Source of the DNA: Streptomyces soli
Lineage (GTDB): Bacteria; Actinomycetota; Actinomycetes; Streptomycetales; Streptomycetaceae
Reading direction: 5' to 3'
Assembly (NCBI RefSeq): GCF_003999195.1
Contig: NZ_RJVR01000120.1
Location: 43,435-107,434, forward strand
DNA: 64,000 bases
Below the pieces are notes generated by a model. That model had not been told where the DNA came from. It did no database searches and saw only the letters and a program-made list of their open reading frames with translations. Position numbers and translations under genes: made by a program. This document shows positions 7,075 to 13,928 of this stretch, piece after piece (position 1 is the first letter of the stretch; each line of letters opens with the position of its first letter).

Positions 7075-9306
7075 GTGAGCCGCGATCGCAGCCGCACACC
7101 CGCCCGCCGGGCCAACGCCCGCGACGTACCGCTGCGCACCCACTGGCTGGTGCTCTGCACACTCGTGGTGACCCTGGCTGTCGCCTTGGTGCTGCAGGGC
7201 TACAGCCGGCACATGTTCAACGACGCCGCCGACGGGACGGCAGCCCCGCCCGGCCCCTCCGCTTCGGTGCCCGCCACCGTGGCCCACGGCGGCCCCGTGG
7301 TGGCCGCAGCCGGCGACCGGCCGCACACCGCCCGCCCCAAGGCCCGTACCATTGCGCTCACCTTCGACGACGGCCCCGACCCGAAGTGGACACCGCAGGT
7401 CCTCGACGTCCTCCGGCGCAACCACGTGCACGCCACCTTCTTCGTCGTCGGCACCCTGGCCGCCCAGCACCCCGAATTGCTGCGGCGGATCGTCGCCGAG
7501 GGCCACCAGGTGGGTATCCACACCTTCACCCACGCCGAGCTGGCCACCCTCCCACCCTGGTACCAGTCGCTGGAACTGCGGCAGGCACAGCTGGCGGTAG
7601 CCGGCGCCGCCGGGGTCACCACCTCACTGCTGCGGCCGCCCTATTCCTCGGGCAACGACGCCGTGGACGACGCTGCCTGGCGCAGCATGCAACGCGCCGG
7701 ACAGCAGGGCTACCTCACCGTACTCACCACCCAGGACAGCGAGGACTGGCAGCGCCCTGGAGTGACCCGCATCATCGCCAACGCCACCCCGCACGGCACG
7801 GCCGGCCAGATCCTGCTCATGCACGACGCCGGCGGCGACCGCTCCCAGACCATCGCCGCCCTGCGCATTCTGCTGCCCGAACTCAAAGCGCGCGGCTATC
7901 ACTTCGCAACCGTCAGCGCCGCGGTCGGCATGGCCGACCCGGTCAAGCCCGCGGCGACCGGCGACCACTGGCAGGGGCTCGGCCTGATCTGGGTGCTGCG
8001 CAGCGGCGACCTGGTACTGACCGTCCTGGACTGGCTGATGCTCGCGGCCGGCGCCCTGAGCGTGTTGCGCGCGGTCGCGGTGCTGGTGGCGGCCCGCAGG
8101 CACAGCCGAGCCCGCCGTAGCCCGTGGGGCCCGCCGGTCACCGCGCCCGCGTCGGTCATCGTGCCCGCGTACAACGAAAGCGCCGGTATCGAGGCCGCGG
8201 TCCGATCGCTGGTCGCCTCCGACCACCCGGTGGAGGTCATCGTGGTGGACGACGGCTCCACCGACAGCACGGCCGACCTGGTGGAGTCACTCGGACTGCC
8301 CGGTGTCCGCGTGATCCGGCAGCGCAACGCCGGGAAACCGGCCGCCCTCAACACCGGTATCGCGGCCGCCTCGCACGACCTGCTGGTGATGGTGGACGGC
8401 GACACGGTCTTCGAACCCGACGCCGTACGAATGCTGCTGCAGCCGTTCGCCGATGCCCGTGTGGGCGCGGTCTCCGGAAACGCCAAGGTCGTCAACCGGG
8501 GCGGGCTGCTGGGCCGCTGGCAGCACATCGAGTACGTCGTCGGCTTCAATCTGGACCGCCGGCTGTTCGACCTCGGCCAGTGCATGCCCACTGTGCCAGG
8601 CGCAGTGGGCGGCTTCCGCCGCAAGGCAGTGCTGCGGATCGGCGGGGTCAGCGACGACACCCTGGCCGAGGACACCGACCTGACGATGGCCCTGTGCCGG
8701 GCCGGCTGGCGAGTCGTCTACGAGGAGCGCGCCAAGGCGTGGACCGAAGCCCCGGCCTCCCTCGGCGCCCTGTGGAAACAGCGCTACCGCTGGTGCTACG
8801 GCACCTTGCAGGCCATGTGGAAACACCGCGGCGCCCTGCTGCAGCGCGGACCAGCCGGCCGGCTCGGCCGCCGCGGCCTGGGCTATCTGCTGCTCTTCCA
8901 GGCGCTGCTGCCGCTGCTCGGCCCGGTGGTGGACGTCTTCACGGTATATGGACTGATCTTCCTCGACCCGGTGCGCATCATCGGACTCTGGCTGGCCTTC
9001 GTGCTGGTACAGGTGGTGATGGGCCTCTACGCCTTCCGGCTGGACCACGAACGGCCCGGCCCGCTGTGGAGCCTGCCGCTGCAGCAGTTCGTGTACCGGC
9101 AGCTGATGTACCTGGTAGTGGTCCAGTCGGTGTTCACCGCCCTGGCGGGCACGCGGCTGCGCTGGCAGCGAATGGAACGCTACGGCAGCCTCCAGGTCCC
9201 CACCGGCCCGACTCCGCCGCCCGCGGTTCCGGTACCGGCCGTGCCCACCGCCCTCGCCGACACCCGGCTGCACGAGGCACACACCGCCCCCCAAGCCAGC
9301 GAATGA
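7075..9306 (+). CDS. matB: Bifunctional polysaccharide deacetylase / GT2 glycosyltransferase (MatB-like)
   Basis: This 743-residue membrane enzyme fuses two activities. A signal-anchor helix lies at about 23-42. A NodB deacetylase domain (about 90-290) has TFDDGP (96-101), metal-binding HTFTH (149-153), RPPY (187-190) and LMHD. A processive family-2 glycosyltransferase (about 355-600) has VVDDGS, DGD (441-443), AEDTD and QRYRW (569-573). Further transmembrane helices follow. The order matches Streptomyces MatB, which makes beta-1,6-linked poly-N-acetylglucosamine on the hyphal surface and controls pellet formation. The start is GTG at 7075 behind GGAAGAGGAAG. It is a probable operon with the small membrane protein upstream. 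Confidence 0.85.
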   Translation: MSRDRSRTPARRANARDVPLRTHWLVLCTLVVTLAVALVLQGYSRHMFNDAADGTAAPPGPSASVPATVAHGGPVVAAAGDRPHTARPKARTIALTFDDGPDPKWTPQVLDVLRRNHVHATFFVVGTLAAQHPELLRRIVAEGHQVGIHTFTHAELATLPPWYQSLELRQAQLAVAGAAGVTTSLLRPPYSSGNDAVDDAAWRSMQRAGQQGYLTVLTTQDSEDWQRPGVTRIIANATPHGTAGQILLMHDAGGDRSQTIAALRILLPELKARGYHFATVSAAVGMADPVKPAATGDHWQGLGLIWVLRSGDLVLTVLDWLMLAAGALSVLRAVAVLVAARRHSRARRSPWGPPVTAPASVIVPAYNESAGIEAAVRSLVASDHPVEVIVVDDGSTDSTADLVESLGLPGVRVIRQRNAGKPAALNTGIAAASHDLLVMVDGDTVFEPDAVRMLLQPFADARVGAVSGNAKVVNRGGLLGRWQHIEYVVGFNLDRRLFDLGQCMPTVPGAVGGFRRKAVLRIGGVSDDTLAEDTDLTMALCRAGWRVVYEERAKAWTEAPASLGALWKQRYRWCYGTLQAMWKHRGALLQRGPAGRLGRRGLGYLLLFQALLPLLGPVVDVFTVYGLIFLDPVRIIGLWLAFVLVQVVMGLYAFRLDHERPGPLWSLPLQQFVYRQLMYLVVVQSVFTALAGTRLRWQRMERYGSLQVPTGPTPPPAVPVPAVPTALADTRLHEAHTAPQASE

Positions 9307-9345
9307 CCGCCGGCGTCGGCCACCTGACCGGAGGAGATCCAGATC

Positions 9346-9402
9346 ATGCTCAGCTCCGGCGACCTGGTCCTTGCGGATCTCGAATGCCATCGCCCCCCTT
9401 GA
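9346..9402 (+). CDS. Possible 18-residue micro-ORF or truncated gene start
   Basis: An ATG with a strong GGAGGAG ribosome site starts 40 bases after matB. It encodes MLSSGDLVLADLECHRPP and then stops. The good ribosome site on such a short frame suggests the start of a gene cut off by a rearrangement, or a genuine small peptide. No homology is recognised. Confidence 0.25.
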   Translation: MLSSGDLVLADLECHRPP

Positions 9403-9848
9403 GCTGGGGTGTTGCAACGACCACTAGAACCTGAGTGCGCCTACGCTGCCAACCCCCGCAAGCCGCTTGTCAGGCGTGCGGCCGCTAACGCGGCAGCCCG
9501 AGCACGACAGCCCCGCCGGGGCCCACCAGCCCAGGGCCCCGGCACTCACTCCGGTGTGGCCGGGCTGCGCCGGTGGCTTCCCGCTGTCGCGGCGGGAGGA
9601 GCGTGGTGCGGACCGGCGGCCGGTGACCCGCAGGTGTGCGGTCAGCTCGGGCCGGAGCAGTCGACCTTGTGGAGGGGGGCCGGGGGCCGCTCCCTTGAAG
9701 GAGCACCGCCGCCATGCGTCTGGACCCCCGCCGCCCCGCCCTGTGTGTCGTACAGGCCACCATCACCAACGGCTCCGCGCTCAAGCGGGCCGGTCGAAGC
9801 CGAGACAACGAGGCCGAAACGGACCGGCTCCGGGCGATCTTCCAGCAG
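9403..9848. other. Intergenic, no gene recognised
   Basis: About 450 bases lie between matB and the convergent SDR gene. Open frames are present on both strands but none shows protein-family motifs or a supported start. Confidence 0.45.
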
Positions 9849-10640
9849 CTACTCACCCAGGAGCGGTCGTTCCTCGGCAAGGGAGTTCGCGCCGTCGATG
9901 ACGAGCACTTGGCCGGTGATGAAGCCGGCCAAGGGAGAGGCCAGGTGGGCGACGAGAGCGGCGACCTCGTCCGGGCGGCCGGGACGGCCGACCGGCGTCG
10001 CCCGGCCCATGGCGATCTCGTGGAGGCTGGAGGACTCGGTGGCGATCCACCCCGGTGCGACGGCGTTGGCCGTGATGCCCTGGCCGGCGACTTCAAGGGC
10101 GACGGATCTGGTGAGGCCGGTCATCCCCGCTTTGGCGGAGTGGTAGGCGGTGTCTCCTCGGTAGGCCTGCAGTACTCCCGATACGGAGGCGATGTTGACG
10201 ATCCGACCGTAGCCCGCCTCCAGCATGGGGTGCAGGCCGGCCCGGGTGACGAAGAAGGCGGTGTCGAGGTTACGGGCCAGCGACGCGTGCCATTGCTCAT
10301 CGCTGAGTCCGGTGATCCCCTCGGGTTCGGCAGAGTCGGTTACCGAAGTCATCCCCGCGTTGTTGATCAGGATGTCCAGCCTGCCGAAGCGGCTCAGAGC
10401 GCAGTCAATCAGCCGGTTCGCCTCAGCCGCGATGGTCAGGTCGGCGACCGTTGCGCACGCCTCGACACCCAGCGTCGCGAGTTCGGCGACCCGCTGGTGA
10501 ATGCGGTCGCTCGTCGACGTCATGACCACGCGGGCACCCATGGCACCCAAGCGCGCCGCACATGCGAAGCCTATGCCGGAGGCGCTGCCGGCACCCGTGA
10601 CCACCGCGACCTGTCCACTGAGCTCATTGCCTGGCGTCAT
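9849..10640 (-). CDS. SDR-family oxidoreductase
   Basis: This 263-residue classical short-chain dehydrogenase/reductase binds cofactor through TGAGSASGIG (15-24), has NNAG (93-96), and uses the catalytic Ser near 152, Tyr166 and Lys170 (YHSAK). It is cytoplasmic and probably uses NAD(P)H to interconvert a hydroxy and a keto group. The substrate is not evident. Its start overlaps the end of the broken aminotransferase remnant by four bases, so the two were once an operon. It may belong to the catabolic island around the IclR gene. Confidence 0.85.
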   Translation of the reverse strand: MTPGNELSGQVAVVTGAGSASGIGFACAARLGAMGARVVMTSTSDRIHQRVAELATLGVEACATVADLTIAAEANRLIDCALSRFGRLDILINNAGMTSVTDSAEPEGITGLSDEQWHASLARNLDTAFFVTRAGLHPMLEAGYGRIVNIASVSGVLQAYRGDTAYHSAKAGMTGLTRSVALEVAGQGITANAVAPGWIATESSSLHEIAMGRATPVGRPGRPDEVAALVAHLASPLAGFITGQVLVIDGANSLAEERPLLGE

Positions 10641-11170
10641 CGGATCTCCTGGAGTGCGGTGTCGAACATGTCCACGAAGAAGTTAGCGCTGTCGCGGGTC
10701 AGGCACAGCGGCGGCTTGATCTTCAGCACGCAGAGGCGGTCGGAGGTCGGCTGGACGATGACCCCCAGTTCGCGCAGGTGCTCGCACACCGCTGCCGTCC
10801 CCTCTGGCGCAGGGGTGAGCTGCTCGCGATCGCGTACGAGCCCGACTCCGACGTAGAGACCGGTGCCGTGCACCGCGCCTATGAGTTCATGCCGGTCCGC
10901 CAGTTCGAGCAGCCGGTACCGCAGGTGGGCGCCTACCATGCGCGCATTCCCCTGGAGTTTCTCGTCGCGCGCGATGTACCAGCACAGTGAGGCCGACCAC
11001 CGCGCTGACCGGGCTGCCTCCAGCGCAGGAGAAGAAGTAGCCCTGGGAAGCGGTAGCGCTCGGCGATGTCGCGGCGGATGATGACGGCTCCCAGTGGGTG
11101 TCCGTTGCCCATCGTCTTGACGACAGTCACGATGCCCGGGAGAACGGAGAGGTCACCGACGTGGATCGTT
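10637..11170 (-). pseudogene. Class III aminotransferase, truncated and frameshifted
   Basis: Reading across frames gives the C-terminal half of a PLP-dependent class III aminotransferase. It has GIVTVVKTMGNGHPLGAV with the PLP lysine region, then GYFFSCAGGSPVSAVVGLTV in a second frame, then IARDEKLQGNARMVGAHLRY and the C-terminal REL.VIVQPT..VLKIKPPL in a third. At least two frameshifts occur (near 11050 and 10960). The N-terminal half expected of a 430-residue enzyme is absent. The segment 10637-10939 alone keeps an open frame of 100 codons but cannot be a working enzyme. Confidence 0.8.
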
Positions 11171-11367
11171 GCCGGAAACGTCCTCGAAGCCTGATCGTCC
11201 GACGCTCCTCCCATGCCGTCAAGCTTCTCATGAGGAGCCGTGCGCTGGTCCAAGGTGTGGTCACGCTGCCGGCGCGTTTCAATCGGCTTTCCGCCATGGC
11301 AGGAGCTCGACTTGAAGATGCCGTCGGCTACGCCCTGCGCGACTTCTGGGGCGCCTGCCGCGCCTCC

Positions 11368-12141
11368 TCACACTTCGGGGGACCGCGGTCCCAGCACCGG
11401 GTTGGAGAGCGTGCCCACGCCCTCGATCCGGATCTCCACCCGGTCGCCGGGGACCAGCGGTCCGACACCCGCGGGGCTGCCGGTGAGCAGCACGTCACCC
11501 GGTTGCAGGGTGATCCAGCGGGTGACGAAAGCCAGCAGTTCCCCCACGCCGAAGACCATTTCCGCGGTGGAGCCGTCCTGGACCGTCCGGCCGTTGACCA
11601 GGGTGCTCAGCCGCAGTGATGCCGGGTCGGCGATCTCGGTCTCGATCCACGGCCCGAGCGGGCAGAAGGTGTCCGCGCTCTTGGCCCGGGTCCACTGTCC
11701 GTCCGCGCGCCAGTCGTCCGCGGTGATGTCGTTGGCGCAGGTGTAGCCGAGTACGTAGTCGGCGAACGACGCCGCGGGGACCTCGCGGGCGGTGCGGCCG
11801 ATCACTACCGCCAATTCGCCCTCGTACTCCAGCCGCCGCAGCCCCGCGGGGTGGATCACCGCCGCACCCGGCCCGACGACGGCGTTGGGCGCCTTGAGGA
11901 ACAACGGCGGCTGGGTCGGCCACGGCCGCTGTTTCTCGGCTATCTGGCCTGCGTAGTTGCTCCCCGCGCACACGATCACTCGTGGGTCGCTCGGCGCGAG
12001 CAACTCGACCTCGTCCAGGGCCGCGACCCTGGGGCCGGGTTTCGTTCGGCCCAGCGGGCCGTCCCCCACGTCATGGACGTAGTCGCCCACCAGTACACCG
12101 AGCCCGGTGTGCTCTCCCTTGCGATACCTGACCAACCGCAC
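11368..12141 (-). CDS. Fumarylacetoacetate hydrolase (FAH)-family enzyme
   Basis: This 257-residue protein is of the FAH superfamily, whose members hydrolyse, hydrate, decarboxylate or lyse 2-oxo acid intermediates with a divalent metal. Family features are VCAGSNYAGQ, PPLFLKAPN, the metal-site segment YEGELAVVIG, YTCANDITADDW, the lid-region KSADTFCPLGPW and LQPGDVLLTGSPAGVG. The product could be an acylpyruvate hydrolase, oxaloacetate decarboxylase or ureidoglycolate lyase. The sequence alone does not decide. It is downstream of the MFS gene and separated from it by a strong terminator hairpin. A start at 12141 (ATG) is supported by AGGAG upstream. Confidence 0.85.
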   Translation of the reverse strand: MRLVRYRKGEHTGLGVLVGDYVHDVGDGPLGRTKPGPRVAALDEVELLAPSDPRVIVCAGSNYAGQIAEKQRPWPTQPPLFLKAPNAVVGPGAAVIHPAGLRRLEYEGELAVVIGRTAREVPAASFADYVLGYTCANDITADDWRADGQWTRAKSADTFCPLGPWIETEIADPASLRLSTLVNGRTVQDGSTAEMVFGVGELLAFVTRWITLQPGDVLLTGSPAGVGPLVPGDRVEIRIEGVGTLSNPVLGPRSPEV

Positions 12142-12190
12142 CGGTCATCTCTCCTATCTGAGCCCTCCTGGGCCCTTGAAACCGTGGACG

Positions 12191-12233
12191 CCGCGGTACC
12201 AGGCCGTCAGGAACCGACGGCCTGGTACCGCGG
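12191..12233 (-). terminator. Perfect 18-bp hairpin after the MFS gene
   Basis: Left arm 12191-12208 (CCGCGGTACCAGGCCGTC) pairs perfectly with 12216-12233 around a seven-base loop. It lies between the stop of the MFS gene and the start of the FAH gene, both on the minus strand. It probably ends or attenuates MFS transcription. There is no T-tract, as is common in streptomycetes. Confidence 0.8.
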
Positions 12234-12245
12234 GATCTGGAACCG

Positions 12246-13583
12246 TCAGGCGGAGGTGACGGCGGGCGCTCCCTCCGTCCCCGCCGTTCCGGTACCGACT
12301 GGCGGGGCGCTCGTGGCCTCGCGCAACTTCTTTCGCAGCGTGAGGACGAGCAGCGCCGCCACACCGAAGACCAGGCCGAAGAAGACCTGAGTGAGTGCGT
12401 ATCCACCGCCGCTGATGTCGCTGAGCCATCCGCCGATGTACGGCCCGAAAAATCCACCGAGGTTGCCGACGCCGTTGATGATGCCAATGCCGGCGCCTGC
12501 GGCGGCCACCGGCGTGAGCTTGGTGACTGTCGCCCAGAAGGGTCCGTACCAGGCAATCGACGCCGCCGTGCCCAGAATCATCGCCCCCAGAACGAGCCAT
12601 TTCTGTTGAGCCGAGATCAGACCCGCACCGGCGAGAACCACGGCTCCGACGCCGAGGACGGCGCACATATGGGTGATGTGCCTGCCATGACGGTCCGCCG
12701 ACCGACCGATCAGAATGATCGCGACGCCGGCGGCAATCTGCGGCAGGATTGCGACGAGACCGACCTTCATATCGGTGTGGAAGGCCGTCTTCAGCACGCT
12801 CGGCAACCACATCGAGAGTCCGAGCAGACCCAGCTGGGTCAACGTGTAGATGAGAGCGAACAGCCACACGATCGGGCTTCCGAACGCAGCCTTGAAACTT
12901 CCACGATGCTTGAGCGGCTCGCCTTCATCGGTACGAGATTTCTCGATGTAGTTACGCTCATTGTCCGACAGCCACTCCGCTTTCGCCGGCGTGTCGCGGA
13001 TGATGTAGAGCCACACGGCGAGCCCGACGATGAGTGGGGCGCCGCCCATGATAATGAACATCCAGCGCCAGTCCGCATAGGTCAGGAGCATACCTGCGGA
13101 CGGCGCGGCGATGATTGCCGCGATCGGTGTGTACAGCTTGAAGATCGCATAGGCCCGGCTGCGTTCGGCGAACGGGAACCAGGACCGGATGGTGGCCATC
13201 AGCGCGGGCTGCACGCCACCCTCGGCCACCCCGAGCAGGAAACGGGCGAGCACGAGTTCGGTGAGGTTGTGCGTAAACCCTGACGCGACCGCGGCCGCAC
13301 TCCACAGCACCATCAGAATCGCGACCCACCGCTTTGCGCTCCACCGCTCGGCCATGTAGCCGCCGGGGACCTGTAGCAGTAGATAGCCCCAGAAGAAGAT
13401 GCCGGTCGCGAAGCCCGCTTGAGCCCCGCTGAGGTGCATGTCCTTCTGGAGGTTGGGCAGAGCGAAAGCGATGTTCGAGCGGTCGATGTAGCAGATCACG
13501 TAGATGATGACGATGACCGGAAGAATTCTGGTCCATCGCTTCATTTCGGACCGGCGCCGGACAATGGATGTCTGCGTGGCCAA
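12246..13583 (-). CDS. MFS transporter, anion:cation symporter (ACS) type
   Basis: This 445-residue protein has 12 predicted transmembrane helices. It opens with ILPVIVIIYVICYIDRSNIAFA and carries the MFS loop GYMAERWSAKR and the segment LLGVAEGGVQPALMATI. These are typical of the ACS family, which imports organic anions such as glucarate, tartrate, phthalate or 4-hydroxyphenylacetate with protons. The start is a TTG at 13583 with an ideal AAGGAGG seven bases upstream. Both sit inside a 26-bp palindrome. It is probably the uptake step for the substrate of the neighbouring dehydrogenase and aminotransferase. Confidence 0.88.
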   Translation of the reverse strand: MATQTSIVRRRSEMKRWTRILPVIVIIYVICYIDRSNIAFALPNLQKDMHLSGAQAGFATGIFFWGYLLLQVPGGYMAERWSAKRWVAILMVLWSAAAVASGFTHNLTELVLARFLLGVAEGGVQPALMATIRSWFPFAERSRAYAIFKLYTPIAAIIAAPSAGMLLTYADWRWMFIIMGGAPLIVGLAVWLYIIRDTPAKAEWLSDNERNYIEKSRTDEGEPLKHRGSFKAAFGSPIVWLFALIYTLTQLGLLGLSMWLPSVLKTAFHTDMKVGLVAILPQIAAGVAIILIGRSADRHGRHITHMCAVLGVGAVVLAGAGLISAQQKWLVLGAMILGTAASIAWYGPFWATVTKLTPVAAAGAGIGIINGVGNLGGFFGPYIGGWLSDISGGGYALTQVFFGLVFGVAALLVLTLRKKLREATSAPPVGTGTAGTEGAPAVTSA

Positions 13584-13607
13584 CGACCTACCTCCTTGTA
13601 GGTTGTT
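13582..13607. promoter_or_regulatory. Palindrome enclosing the ribosome site and start codon of the MFS gene
   Basis: ACCTAC (13586-13591) and GTAGGT (13598-13603) flank CTCCTT, the complement of the ribosome site. Outer AAC and GTT extend the dyad across one mismatch to 26 bp. In the minus-strand mRNA the AAGGAG core would lie in the loop, and the outer stem reaches the TTG codon. It could act as a translational switch or as a repressor operator. Confidence 0.5.
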
Positions 13608-13928
13608 TTCTCACGGTGGCTGCTCGACTCTGCGCCGAGCGCCGATTGAAGAGGTCTCCGATGGAATGAGACTCCTATGTGGCGGGCAATCGTTCTTTCT
13701 TGAGATTCCCGCTCGATGGTCTTCCGGTGGGATCGAATACCGCATTCGGAAGATAGGCAGCGTGTAGAGCGAAGTCAATACTCCGGCCACGAGCGGCCGG
13801 GATATCTTCAGCGTGCCGCCGCAGCCGGGCGGACAATGAAATGGCAAGCGGGCGTGCCGGCCCGACGAGGGTGCTTATCATCGTGCGCACCTTCGTTGAC
13901 GTGGCGGAATCAAGCCGGGACAGCCGGG
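13608..13928. other. MFS upstream region, no gene recognised
   Basis: These 321 bases separate the MFS gene from the dehydrogenase upstream of it on the same strand. They are slightly less GC-rich than the genes. No protein motif was seen. They probably hold the MFS promoter. Confidence 0.45.

Noticed and set aside
4824..7160. 778-codon minus-strand frame opposite the sigma and matA region
   Set aside because: It is antisense shadow of three plus-strand genes with recognisable domains, and shows no motifs.
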